In this document: positions 28,389 through 36,593 of the stretch, in pieces | Numbering within the stretch: position 1 is the first letter of the stretch | How the letters are laid out: each line of letters starts with the position of its first letter | The notes under the pieces: model-generated | Seen by the model: the letters and a program-made list of their open reading frames with translations, nothing else | Database searches by the model: none | What the model was told of the DNA's origin: nothing | From: Anaerotignum lactatifermentans DSM 14214 | GTDB lineage: Bacteria > Bacillota > Clostridia > Lachnospirales > Anaerotignaceae | Assembly (NCBI RefSeq): GCF_900142265.1 | Contig: NZ_FRAH01000005.1 | Coordinates: 45,034 to 109,033 of the forward strand | Direction of reading: 5' to 3' | DNA length: 64,000 nt | Position numbers and translations under genes: made by a program

Positions 28389-29598
28389 GGGTAAACACCT
28401 CCTTTTCCTGAATATTCGTTTCTATTTTGCCATCCTGCAGATGCAGAGTGACTCTATCCCCCACTTCCGCCTGTTTGACGGAAGTCAGTAATTTTCCTGA
28501 TGATGCGACAGCCATCACATATCCCCGTGACATGACTGCCAGCGGTGACGCAGCTTCCAGACGATTGGTCAGGTACTGCCACCGTTCTGCCCGCTGCATC
28601 AGACGATTTGTCATTTCTTTATCCAGCCGCTGCTGGGTTTCTTCCACGTCCATCATAGTGCGGTAAATCCGCTCCAAAGGTCTTTCCATGACAGGACGGG
28701 ATTTCAGCAAATCCAGCCGTCTGCGGCAGGATGTCAAGAGTGCACTCACATCTCTTTCCAGACGCAGTTCCAGACGATGAAAGGCTTCCCGCCGTTCAGT
28801 CAAAGGCGTTGTCGCCAGTTCTGCCGCCGCGGAAGGTGTAGGCGCCCGCATATCCGCCACAAAATCCGTGATGGTAAAGTCCGTTTCATGACCTACAGCA
28901 GAAATCACAGGAATCTCTGACGCAAAAACGGCTCTTGCCACATTTTCGTCATTGAAGCACCACAAATCCTCCATGGAACCGCCGCCACGTCCCAAAATGA
29001 TGACATCTGCCTTTCCCCATTCATTGACCAGTTTCAGAGAATGGACAATATCTACCGCTGCCTGTTCTCCCTGTACCAATGTGGGAAAAATCGCCACTTT
29101 CACATTTGGGTCTCGACGCTTGACAATTTGCAGGATATCCCGCACCGCCGCTCCCGTGGGAGAAGTAATGACTGCGATACAGGAGGGATTTTTCGGAATT
29201 TCTCTTTTGAAATCCCCATCAAATAATCCTTCTGCCGCCAGTTTTTCTTTCAACTGCTCAAAAGCAACCTGTAAGGTTCCAATGCCTAAAGGCTCCAAAA
29301 ATTCCGCATAAAGCTGGTACTGTCCCGTTTTTTCATAAAGAGAAACGTGACCGTATACCACCACTTGCATGCCATTTTCTGGTTCAAAGGGCAGTCCTGC
29401 CGCATCCTGCCGGAACATGGCGCAGGACAGGGCACCGGATGCATCTTTCAACGTAAAATACAAATGCCCAGAGCTATGGGCTTTGAAATTGGAGATTTCC
29501 CCTTTCACCAAAAGGCTGCTCAATATAAAATCGTTTTCCAGTAAATTGCGAATATAACGGTTGATCTGTCCAACCGTAAAAATTTTCGGTTCAATCAT
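28363..29598 (-). CDS. xseA: Exodeoxyribonuclease VII large subunit
   Basis: XseA is the catalytic subunit of exonuclease VII. The 411 residues start with an OB-fold (about 1-100; FTVGQINRYIRNLLENDF and GHLYFTLKDASGALSCAMFR). The catalytic core follows with ITSPTGAAVRDILQI and GRGGGSMEDLWCFNDENVARA, then SAVGHETDFTITDFVADMRAPTPSAAAE. A coiled-coil C-terminal third holds the XseB binding sites. The start at 29598 follows GAAGGGAAATG. It lies 16 bases after nusB in the operon. Confidence 0.97.
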   Translation of the reverse strand: MIEPKIFTVGQINRYIRNLLENDFILSSLLVKGEISNFKAHSSGHLYFTLKDASGALSCAMFRQDAAGLPFEPENGMQVVVYGHVSLYEKTGQYQLYAEFLEPLGIGTLQVAFEQLKEKLAAEGLFDGDFKREIPKNPSCIAVITSPTGAAVRDILQIVKRRDPNVKVAIFPTLVQGEQAAVDIVHSLKLVNEWGKADVIILGRGGGSMEDLWCFNDENVARAVFASEIPVISAVGHETDFTITDFVADMRAPTPSAAAELATTPLTERREAFHRLELRLERDVSALLTSCRRRLDLLKSRPVMERPLERIYRTMMDVEETQQRLDKEMTNRLMQRAERWQYLTNRLEAASPLAVMSRGYVMAVASSGKLLTSVKQAEVGDRVTLHLQDGKIETNIQEKEVFTHGEEESHL

Positions 29599-29614
29599 AC
29601 CGGTTCATTTCCCT

Positions 29615-30019
29615 TCAGGCAGAAGCGATTTTCCCCAGCACGCCATTGATAAAGGCAGGCGCTTCGTCAGAGCTGTATTTTTTCGCCAGTTCCACCGCTT
29701 CATTGATAACAACGCCCACAGGCGCGTCTTTGCTGTATTTCAGTTCATATACTGCCAGTCGCAGAATCGCCAGATCTACACGGTTCATTCTCTGGGTATT
29801 CCAGCCTTTTGCAAAGCTATCAATGACAGCGTCAATGGCTTCCAGATTCGCTCTGGTGCCTTCCACTGCTGCCATAGTGTAAGCCTTATCTTCTTCTGTT
29901 ACCACTTCGTCCTGTTCCGCAAAAAACAGATCTGTCATCTGTTCCTGTTCTTCCGCTGCGTTGAATTCCATCTGGAACAACAGTACAAAGGCATTTTTTC
30001 TCGCATTTCTTCGGCTCAT
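29615..30019 (-). CDS. nusB: Transcription antitermination factor NusB
   Basis: NusB binds BoxA RNA together with ribosomal protein S10 and helps antitermination in rRNA operons. At 134 residues the all-helical protein has the usual length. It opens MSRRNARKNAFVLLFQMEFN and ends with the conserved VVINEAVELAKKYSSDEAPAFINGVLGKIA. A GCGGAGGAAG ribosome site precedes it. It is the second gene of the operon, with a GC-rich hairpin in the 75-base gap to asp23. Confidence 0.95.
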   Translation of the reverse strand: MSRRNARKNAFVLLFQMEFNAAEEQEQMTDLFFAEQDEVVTEEDKAYTMAAVEGTRANLEAIDAVIDSFAKGWNTQRMNRVDLAILRLAVYELKYSKDAPVGVVINEAVELAKKYSSDEAPAFINGVLGKIASA

Positions 30020-30056
30020 AATCTTCCTCCGCTTTTCTCATTACAATTAGGGACAA

Positions 30057-30082
30057 ATACCACTCCCATACAGGAGTGGTAT
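30057..30082. repeat. Inverted repeat between asp23 and nusB
   Basis: ATACCACTCC (30057-30066) and GGAGTGGTAT (30073-30082) form a perfect 10-bp hairpin with a 6-nt loop. On the coding strand no T tract follows, so it is more likely a processing or stabilising hairpin than a terminator. Confidence 0.6.
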
Positions 30083-30094
30083 AATTCCGTTTTT

Positions 30095-30466
30095 TTATTC
30101 TTCTTCGTCCGCTTTTGCGGTTTTTTCCTTCACAATGCCTGCCACTGCCACATTGACAACAGGCACAGAAAGTCCTGTCATGGTTTCCACGGCATTTTTG
30201 ACTCTCTTCTGCACTTCTTCAGCAACAACCTGAACTTTGGTACCAAAGTTCACGATGATTTCCATATCCAGTACCACTTCGTCGCCATCACTGTCTACTT
30301 TGGCACATTTTGTCTGGCTTTTCTTGCCAAAAAACTCTACAAACCCTTTGCCACTTCCAGCGCCTTCTGTCACGCCGTCAACTTCCAGTGCCGCTGTTAC
30401 AGCAATCACGCCAATAACTTCATCTGCGATCTGAATCTGCCCGTTTGTGATTTTGTCTTCAGACAT
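30095..30466 (-). CDS. Asp23/Gls24 family envelope stress protein
   Basis: Asp23 (DUF322) proteins are small membrane-associated or cytosolic proteins linked to envelope stress. This copy has 123 residues with the family core GQIQIADEVIGVIAVTAALEVDGV (about 8-31). Then come the LDMEIIVNFGTKV strand region and VEEVQKRVKNAVETMTGLSVPVVNVAVAGI. A charged tail (KEKTAKADEEE) ends it. I chose ATG 30466, after AGGAGGTC. The longer frame runs through the promoter. It leads the operon with nusB, the standard arrangement in clostridia. Confidence 0.93.
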   Translation of the reverse strand: MSEDKITNGQIQIADEVIGVIAVTAALEVDGVTEGAGSGKGFVEFFGKKSQTKCAKVDSDGDEVVLDMEIIVNFGTKVQVVAEEVQKRVKNAVETMTGLSVPVVNVAVAGIVKEKTAKADEEE

Positions 30467-30559
30467 ATTTCCGACCTCCTGTCTTGTCTTACAAAACAGC
30501 ATCTCCACTGCGCGCAGTGGTATCAAATTCTGCAATGCTATTTCTCTGTCTTTCATATC

Positions 30560-30588
30560 AGTATACCAGAAAATATACCTCAATGCAA
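30560..30588 (-). promoter_or_regulatory. Promoter of the asp23-nusB-...-recN operon
   Basis: On the minus strand TTGCAT (30588-30583), a 17-bp spacer and TATACT (30565-30560) give a leader of about 85 nt. No other comparable promoter was noticed between here and recN, which supports one long operon. Confidence 0.65.
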
Positions 30589-30621
30589 ATAAATATACAA
30601 CAAAACATGTATAAATTCACA

Positions 30622-31821
30622 TTATACGTTTGCCGCCAGACATACTTTTTCCTTCTGCAAAATCTCCTGCGTCAATTCCAGCGCCCGCAGGATGGCGCCG
30701 TCCATATTGTAATAGCGGTATTCTGCCAGTCTGCCGCACAGATACAGGTTGTCCCACTGCTGTAATGCCTTCTGGTACATTTCATAAAGGCTTCTGTTCT
30801 GTTTGTTTTCAATGGGATAATAGGCTTCCTGCCCTGCATTTGCCGTAAATGCCATGGGATACTCCCGAAGGATCGTGGTAACTCCTGTCTTTTGCTGTCC
30901 TGTCAATTTTTTAAATTCCGTGATTCTGGTAAAGTCCTCGCTGTTTGGATAATTGACAACACTTGCAGACTGAAAATCATTCTGCTGCAATGTTTCAAAT
31001 TCCAGACGCAAAGAACGATAAGGTAAAAATCCGAAGCAGTTTTGCAGCAAAGTATCTGGCATGCCTGTATAAATAAATATACCATCAAACACCTCTCCGT
31101 CAAAACGCATGGTGCCGTCTGGCTGCAGCGTCAGCAGGTCCATCACATCCACACCCGTTTGACAGACAATATTCTTGTGTTGCAGCAAATTTTCAAATAT
31201 CTTGGTATATCCTTCTGCCGGCATCAGTTGATAACGGTCGCCAAAATAACGGTCATCCTTACCCAATACCACAGGCACGCGGCTAATAACAGAACGGTCT
31301 ACCTCCAGCACCGGCATGCCCCACTGTTTTGCAGTATACCCTTTAAATACATTGTCAAACACAAATTGCCCCAGTTCTGCGATTTCCTGATCTGTATGTT
31401 CCATCAGTTCCAGAACCGTCACTCTTGTTTTTCCTAAAAAAGTCCTGTGCAGTTTTGTTTCCAGCTTCTTAGCCTGCTCCATGGGGAATAAGGCTTCCAA
31501 AGAAGTGAAATTAAAAGGAATGGGAACTTCTTTTTCTCTGATTTTGCCCTTTACCCGATGTTCATATGTATCCCATTTTCCAAATTGCCGGATGTAGCGA
31601 AAAACTCTCTCATCATTGGTATGGAAGATATGAGGACCATAAACATGGATACGGATACCCGCTTCATTTTCTTCTTCATACATATTTCCGCCAATATGGT
31701 TTCTTTTTTCCAGTACCAGCACCTGTTTTCCAGCTTCCGCCATCTCCCTTGCCGCAACAGCGCCTGCAAAGCCTGCACCTGCCACGATCACATCAGGTTT
31801 CCCCTTCCATTGTTTCATCAT
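30622..31821 (-). CDS. glf: UDP-galactopyranose mutase
   Basis: Glf is a flavoenzyme that converts UDP-galactopyranose to UDP-galactofuranose, the donor for galactofuranose in surface glycans. The 399 residues begin with the FAD-binding VIVAGAGFAGAVAAREMAEAG (about 11-31). The family signature GGNMYEEENEAGIRIHVYGPHIFHTN follows. The conserved KGYTAKQWG and the C-terminal AEYRYYNMDGAIL motif are both present. It is the last of four minus-strand genes with glycan and envelope character. A weak GTATAA/TTATAC hairpin follows it but no strong terminator. Confidence 0.96.
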   Translation of the reverse strand: MMKQWKGKPDVIVAGAGFAGAVAAREMAEAGKQVLVLEKRNHIGGNMYEEENEAGIRIHVYGPHIFHTNDERVFRYIRQFGKWDTYEHRVKGKIREKEVPIPFNFTSLEALFPMEQAKKLETKLHRTFLGKTRVTVLELMEHTDQEIAELGQFVFDNVFKGYTAKQWGMPVLEVDRSVISRVPVVLGKDDRYFGDRYQLMPAEGYTKIFENLLQHKNIVCQTGVDVMDLLTLQPDGTMRFDGEVFDGIFIYTGMPDTLLQNCFGFLPYRSLRLEFETLQQNDFQSASVVNYPNSEDFTRITEFKKLTGQQKTGVTTILREYPMAFTANAGQEAYYPIENKQNRSLYEMYQKALQQWDNLYLCGRLAEYRYYNMDGAILRALELTQEILQKEKVCLAANV

Positions 31822-31863
31822 AGTCGCTCCCTCTTTCTATCCTTTTCCTTTCATCTCATTGAT

Positions 31864-32877
31864 TTATGTTCTTTGACTGCGAAAATGGCAGACACACCAA
31901 ACACCTAAACTTACCAGAAGCACCATATAAAAACTGATACCTCTGGAAATACACATAGACGCTGCCAGATCACTCCCCGGAAAAACAGACGCAAATACCG
32001 CTGTATAAACCAGTTCCGAAATGCCTGCCGACCCAGGGAACGGCAGCATGTCCACTGCAATATATACCGTTGCCTGCAGCACCATAATCCAAAACAGACC
32101 AACGCCTTCCAGTCCCATGGCACGATAAATGAGCCATGTCAGGAAAAACAGACTGCATCTCTGCACAAGGGTCATGATGGTTGCCATGACAATTTTTCTT
32201 GGATTTTCCTGAAAAAAACGCACCACTGCACCATATCTTGCCACTGCTTCCCGCAGATGTTCTTTCCGTTCTTCTTTGGGACGAAGCAGTCTGATCTTCA
32301 CCAGCAATCCTTCCAGAAACAACGCCGTTTTTTCCGCACATACAGGCGTTACCATCACCCATACCAGTATGGCAACCAATATGGCATTCAGTACGATTCC
32401 CAGATAGAACAGCCAATAATATCCCTGAAAATAAGCACCTAACTGTTTATGCCAGAAAACTGCAATAAACAGCCCCAAAACCGCCAGTACAAATTTATAC
32501 AGCACAGCCACTACCATCAGCACCGGTGTACTGTCTGCCAATGGCAGTCCTGCCTTTTTCATATAATAAAGCTGGGCAGGCTGTCCGCCTGTGGCAGAGG
32601 GCGTGATACCGGAAAAGAAAAATCCGATAAATGACCAGCTGATGCATTTCAGCAATGGCATCTTCTGCCCGATTGCCCGCAGCAGATAACAGATGATACT
32701 GCCTTCTGCTGCCACAAAAAACAACGCTGTCACAATACCAGCCAAAATCCATATATGTTCCGCTCGGGCCATTGCCCCTGCCACAGCCCGCATATCATTG
32801 TTTTCCACAAGGACGTATATGGTAATCCCAATGAGCAGGCACAAAAACAGAATACTGCCCACATATTTACGTACCAT
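31864..32877 (-). CDS. Flippase-like membrane protein (LPG synthase TM domain family)
   Basis: The 337-residue protein has about eight hydrophobic segments. It fits the YbhN/UPF0104 family, which includes the membrane part of lysylphosphatidylglycerol synthase and putative lipid-glycan flippases. Supporting motifs are FFFSGITPSATGGQPAQLYYMKKAG (about 86-110) and DMLPFPGSAGISELVYTAVF near 285, both characteristic. There is no aminoacyl-transferase domain, so it is not an LPG synthase. I chose ATG 32877, after AAAGGAGAAG and overlapping the previous gene by 11 bases. In this cluster it may move a lipid-linked sugar, which is inference. Confidence 0.85.
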   Translation of the reverse strand: MVRKYVGSILFLCLLIGITIYVLVENNDMRAVAGAMARAEHIWILAGIVTALFFVAAEGSIICYLLRAIGQKMPLLKCISWSFIGFFFSGITPSATGGQPAQLYYMKKAGLPLADSTPVLMVVAVLYKFVLAVLGLFIAVFWHKQLGAYFQGYYWLFYLGIVLNAILVAILVWVMVTPVCAEKTALFLEGLLVKIRLLRPKEERKEHLREAVARYGAVVRFFQENPRKIVMATIMTLVQRCSLFFLTWLIYRAMGLEGVGLFWIMVLQATVYIAVDMLPFPGSAGISELVYTAVFASVFPGSDLAASMCISRGISFYMVLLVSLGVWCVCHFRSQRT

Positions 32878-33433
32878 ACACTTCTCCTTTCCCATAAAAT
32901 AAATGACGGCTCATGACATAATCCGACAAATAACCTTCGTAAAGCACCTGTAACTGTTCCAATTCATAAAAATCCCTTGGCGTAACCATGGAAAAATGTT
33001 TCTCAAAAAGGGACAGCCCAACCTCATCCATAGCCTGTGCCAGAAAAGAAGAACAGGTGTAATGATTCTTCTGATAAAAAGGCTTTTGCAGCCAAATAAA
33101 AGGCAGTCCAATAATACAGTAATGGTACCGAAATCTATTTCTGTAACAGATATTCATTTTTTCCCGCAACAGTTCTTTCTGTTCCGCTGTGCAGGAAAGC
33201 TCACAGACACGATACCTCGCATCGGGAAATACCCGCAGTATTTTTGGTGTATTCTCCCGAATAAAACCTGCAAAAAAAGGAATGGCTGGATCACGTCTTC
33301 CAACGCTGTAAGCTTCCTGAAAATCTGCATCAAATGACAATGCCACATGACAGTATGAAATTTTTATGACATGGCGTATGATATTCGCAAAAAACCCCGG
33401 TGTATCTACCAGTGCAATATAAAGTTTTTCCAT
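32867..33433 (-). CDS. Permuted papain-like (NlpC/P60 superfamily) protein
   Basis: The 188-residue protein shows a permuted papain-like arrangement. A His comes first in ISYCHVALSFDADFQEAYSVGR (about 25-46) and the Cys later in HYTCSSFLAQAMDEVGL (about 123-139). Members of this superfamily (YiiX/YaeF-like, LRAT-like) are thiol hydrolases or acyltransferases acting on peptidoglycan peptides, lipids or other amides. No signal peptide is seen, so the substrate is probably cytosolic or reached at the membrane surface. The start at 33433 has only a weak purine-rich site (AAGGCGGAAC). The tail overlaps the flippase-like gene. Function in the glycan cluster is unknown. Confidence 0.6.
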   Translation of the reverse strand: MEKLYIALVDTPGFFANIIRHVIKISYCHVALSFDADFQEAYSVGRRDPAIPFFAGFIRENTPKILRVFPDARYRVCELSCTAEQKELLREKMNICYRNRFRYHYCIIGLPFIWLQKPFYQKNHYTCSSFLAQAMDEVGLSLFEKHFSMVTPRDFYELEQLQVLYEGYLSDYVMSRHLFYGKGEVYGT

Positions 33434-33450
33434 TTGTTCCGCCTTCTTTT

Positions 33451-34467
33451 TTACTGAAATTTCACCAGTTTCCGCGCCAGTCGGTATCCTGTCAGTGTCG
33501 CAAAATCCCCCAGTTTGCCCGGAAGATATGTCAGCCCACTGAGGCGTTTATAGCGCAGGGTCTTATACAGCCCTTTATCCATCTGACGCATGTACTCCCA
33601 TAATTCTCTTCGTTTTTCCATAGCATCTGCATCACCAATGAGCAGCAGATGAATGGAAGAAATCGCCATCATGACAGAAATATTTCTGGTCATATATGTT
33701 GCCAGTTTTTTCTCTCGTACCTGATGGAGATCTGTACAAGCGGAAACCAGTTTTGTCACCAGAATCTGCTGGTCAATGCGCTTCATAAGCATTTTTTCAT
33801 TGACAGACTGGTCTTCCCGTCCGATAAAGTAGTGATACAAATCCACATCCAAATAAAAAATATTTTCTACAAAAGGCAGTGGCTGATAAGCAAAAATATT
33901 ATCCACATAGAATGTATGCTTCGGCAGTTCTACACCGCTTTTGCGCAGCACTTCTGTTTTGAAGATCAATGCATGCATAATCAAATACTGTGTCGGCAGA
34001 AAACGACCAATCTCATGCCAGTTGCACAGAGTTCCGGATTCAAACACATTGCGGTAATGAATCTGCTGCTGTCTGCCTTCGTACAAGTGGTCGTATATGT
34101 AATTGCAGACAAGCATATCCACGGGTGTCTGGTTGATCCGCCATTTTTCCATGCGATCCAGTACTTCCTTTAAAGCTTCCGTATCCAACCAGTCATCAGA
34201 ATCCACCACTTTGTAAAATTCTCCGGTTGCATGAGCAAGACCTACGTTTACGCCCTGTCCATGCCCTTGATTTTCCTGATGAACCGCTTTGACAATGGTC
34301 GGATATTTTGCCGCATATTCATCGGCAATTTCTCCTGTGCGATCTTTGGAACCATCATTGACAATGATGATTTCCACCTTTTCTCCTCCTGTCAGCAGTG
34401 TATCAATACAACGCCGCATATAGTCCTGAGAGTTGTAACATGGCACGGCAAATGTAATCAGTTTCAT
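33451..34467 (-). CDS. Family 2 glycosyltransferase
   Basis: The 338-residue enzyme has a GT-A fold. It opens with ITFAVPCYNSQDYMRRCIDTLL (about 3-24) and IIIVNDGSKDRTGEIADEYA. ENQGHGQGVNVGLAHATGEF and the metal-binding VVDSDDWLD (DxD) near residues 88-96 follow. The C-terminal 200 residues are helical and variable and give no hint of donor or acceptor. It is the first gene of the set that runs on through the papain-like protein, the flippase-like protein and glf. A galactofuranose or other surface polymer is therefore a fair guess. Confidence 0.88.
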   Translation of the reverse strand: MKLITFAVPCYNSQDYMRRCIDTLLTGGEKVEIIIVNDGSKDRTGEIADEYAAKYPTIVKAVHQENQGHGQGVNVGLAHATGEFYKVVDSDDWLDTEALKEVLDRMEKWRINQTPVDMLVCNYIYDHLYEGRQQQIHYRNVFESGTLCNWHEIGRFLPTQYLIMHALIFKTEVLRKSGVELPKHTFYVDNIFAYQPLPFVENIFYLDVDLYHYFIGREDQSVNEKMLMKRIDQQILVTKLVSACTDLHQVREKKLATYMTRNISVMMAISSIHLLLIGDADAMEKRRELWEYMRQMDKGLYKTLRYKRLSGLTYLPGKLGDFATLTGYRLARKLVKFQ

Positions 34468-34823
34468 GAGGCAACTTCCTTTCTTTTTTTCGTTCCATCT
34501 AAATATTTATACAAGAATATACCAAAACAATTTGAAAACTGTGCTAAGAAAATTCGAAAACTTTCTTAATTTTTTGCGAAAAAAGATTAAATTTCCCAGT
34601 ATTTACCAGTTTTTCCGCTATCCCATGATCAATTTCATTGTGATACAAACAGATTTCCATGAAAAAATATTGTTCTCAAACATGCGAAAGGCATATGATT
34701 TTATGCAAATTCCTATTAAAAAGCCATGTTATGACCATAAAAAATGATAGTCCCTCTTTGAGAAACTGTCATAAAAAAGTAATTCTCATTAAGAAAACAT
34801 AACAAATAAAATCTTATAAAAAT
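34468..34823. other. AT-rich intergenic region
   Basis: These 356 bases between the glycosyltransferase and the spoIIIA terminator are AT-rich and hold no convincing gene. On the minus strand a TATATT/TATAAA cluster near 34512-34526 could be the -10 of the glycosyltransferase promoter, but no clear -35 stands at the right distance. Short plus-strand frames here have no ribosome site. Confidence 0.5.
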
Positions 34824-34867
34824 AAGCAAGCTGAAATCCTCTTTATCATAAAGATTTCAGCTTGCTT
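34824..34867 (-). terminator. Terminator of the spoIIIA operon
   Basis: A perfect 15-bp stem (34824-34838 with 34853-34867) with a 14-nt loop is followed on the minus strand by ATTTTTATAAGATTTT. It is 40 bases past the spoIIIAH stop. Confidence 0.85.
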
Positions 34868-34906
34868 TGTTTTCTTATGAAGATATCCCTAATGATGTAC
34901 GTTTTT

Positions 34907-35551
34907 TTATTTGCTCTGTTTCCATGTGGAAATCCGAATCTGTTCTGCGGTGTATCCTGTTTTGCGTTTGACGATATCCTGAATCTGTGCCACTTCCGCG
35001 TCTGTCAGGGTATCTTTATCCACGACCACATCCACCGTATCGTCATCCATACGGACATAAGCCTGAGAGAATCCTTTTGCCTCAATCATAGCTTCTGCCG
35101 CTGTTTCCTTTTCGATACGTTCCTGCAATTCCAGCATACTGTCACTGCAAACATTCTTCTGGCTTTCACTGACATTGCTGTTGTTCAACATTTCTGTCAG
35201 GATTTCCTTCTGTTTTGCCCGAGACTGTTCTCTGTCCAATTTTGCTTCTGCAAAGTAACGGGAAGCATCGTCACTGGTATCAGCGCTGGCAAATACTGCC
35301 GCTCCATCCCCTGTGGTTGTGGATGCTTCCGCAGTCAGAGGGTCTAAAGCCCCTTCTTCTGTGGGCATATCATCCGGCAGAGCCGCATAATCATCCTCCA
35401 TCAGCGCCGCCATATCCCCTTCTTCCGTCAGTTCCATGGCTGTTTTGGTGCCTTCTGCGGATCTGGTTTCCTGAAAATTCAGGTACCCTGCCGCCGCAAT
35501 CATCACTGCCAATGCTGTCACTACTACTTGATTCCGTTTTACTGTAAACAT
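34907..35551 (-). CDS. spoIIIAH: Stage III sporulation protein AH
   Basis: SpoIIIAH, in the mother-cell membrane, binds forespore SpoIIQ across the intermembrane space and forms part of the feeding-tube channel. The 214 residues start with a single transmembrane anchor (about 8-24), then an acidic low-complexity linker rich in Glu, Ala and Thr (about 30-90). The folded ring-building domain follows (about 95-210), related to the YscJ/FliF type, with DREQSRAKQKEILTEMLNN and the last AQIQDIVKRKTGYTAEQIRIS. It is the last gene of the operon, 12 bases after spoIIIAG. Confidence 0.93.
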   Translation of the reverse strand: MFTVKRNQVVVTALAVMIAAAGYLNFQETRSAEGTKTAMELTEEGDMAALMEDDYAALPDDMPTEEGALDPLTAEASTTTGDGAAVFASADTSDDASRYFAEAKLDREQSRAKQKEILTEMLNNSNVSESQKNVCSDSMLELQERIEKETAAEAMIEAKGFSQAYVRMDDDTVDVVVDKDTLTDAEVAQIQDIVKRKTGYTAEQIRISTWKQSK

Positions 35552-35563
35552 ACTTTTTCCCCC

Positions 35564-36103
35564 TTATTTCATTTTGAGTATGGCTATTTTATGTGCAGGC
35601 ACTTGCAGCAATGCCTGTGCCGCACGACTTAACTCATCACATACCACCGGATCACCGGCACCCTGTGCCACAATGAGCACACCTTCCACCTGCGGCGCTG
35701 TTTCTGTCAGAATCAGCGGTGACTGTCCGCCGCTGCCGTCCTCCATGAGCACCACCGTGCTTTCTCGGCTCACGGTATTCTCACTGTTTCCATTGCTTTC
35801 CTCAATTTTCTCCTCTCTGGCAGGTGTGCTTTCCGCTGTGGTGGCATAGGTCAAAAGCACCTGCACCTGCCCTGCCCCTGCCACCTGACTGAGTACCCGC
35901 TCCAATTCTGCTTCCAGCTGCCGTTCTGCTCTCTCTCCCGTAGTTTGCTGCACATTTTCCACAGCCACTTGTTCCTTTGGTTCACCTTCCACAAAACGGC
36001 TGCACAACAGCAGCGCAATGCCAATGAGAAGCCCTGCTGCCATTTTCATCCGCACCTGCCGATTTTCCGGGCAGAACAAACGGCGCAAAAAATCGTTTTT
36101 CAT
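35564..36103 (-). CDS. spoIIIAG: Stage III sporulation protein AG
   Basis: SpoIIIAG forms the large ring of the mother-cell side of the SpoIIIA-SpoIIQ channel. This copy has 179 residues, shorter than the Bacillus one (about 229). A transmembrane segment at about 21-37 is followed by a ring-building domain with LEAELERVLSQVAGAGQVQVLLTY and the conserved PLILTETAPQVEGVLIVAQGAGDPVV. The end LLQVPAHKIAILKMK fits the family. The insertion between them, rich in Ser, Glu and Thr, is short. It lies between AF and AH with gaps of 21 and 12 bases. Confidence 0.93.
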   Translation of the reverse strand: MKNDFLRRLFCPENRQVRMKMAAGLLIGIALLLCSRFVEGEPKEQVAVENVQQTTGERAERQLEAELERVLSQVAGAGQVQVLLTYATTAESTPAREEKIEESNGNSENTVSRESTVVLMEDGSGGQSPLILTETAPQVEGVLIVAQGAGDPVVCDELSRAAQALLQVPAHKIAILKMK

Positions 36104-36124
36104 CCTCTTTCCCCCTTTTGTATG

Positions 36125-36586
36125 TTATGGAACCAGCGTAATGGCTTCTGTTTCCATGCCATATTCTTTTGCCGCATCTTCTTTCAGGGATTCCGGCAAG
36201 TTTCTCCCGCTGATTTCCATTTCCTCTGGCAGTCCGCTTTCTTCATTCCATGCAATATGTACGTCATCCACATTTGGTTCCTGCCTTTGCAGTTCTGACA
36301 AAACCTGATTTTCCATTGTCTTTCGTGTCCAGTTTTCTCCCAGTTCCGCGTCATAAGATACCTCTTGTTCCGGCAATGCGAAAAATTGGGAAAAATCCAT
36401 TTCTTCCAAATGAAACAGCCCCAGCATAGGCTTCAGCACCGCCAAAAGTACCAACAGTCCCAATATCCATCTGGTATACTGCCGAAAGTTCCCTTTTGGC
36501 ATCAACAGTCCTACTGCCACCGAAAAAACGGTCAAGGCGCTTATAGTTTTTATATATGCGGTAAAAGCCTCCATCATGCCTCTCAC
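36125..36586 (-). CDS. spoIIIAF: Stage III sporulation protein AF
   Basis: SpoIIIAF is a small membrane protein of the SpoIIIA complex. The 153 residues have two hydrophobic segments at about 10-27 and 38-57 (FSVAVGLLMPKGNFRQYTRWILGLLVLLAVLKPML is the recognisable family start). A soluble C-terminal domain with the pattern QEPNVDDVHIAWNEESGLPEEMEISG follows. It is 7 bases downstream of spoIIIAE. Confidence 0.9.
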   Translation of the reverse strand: MRGMMEAFTAYIKTISALTVFSVAVGLLMPKGNFRQYTRWILGLLVLLAVLKPMLGLFHLEEMDFSQFFALPEQEVSYDAELGENWTRKTMENQVLSELQRQEPNVDDVHIAWNEESGLPEEMEISGRNLPESLKEDAAKEYGMETEAITLVP

Positions 36587-36593
36587 TTCCTTT

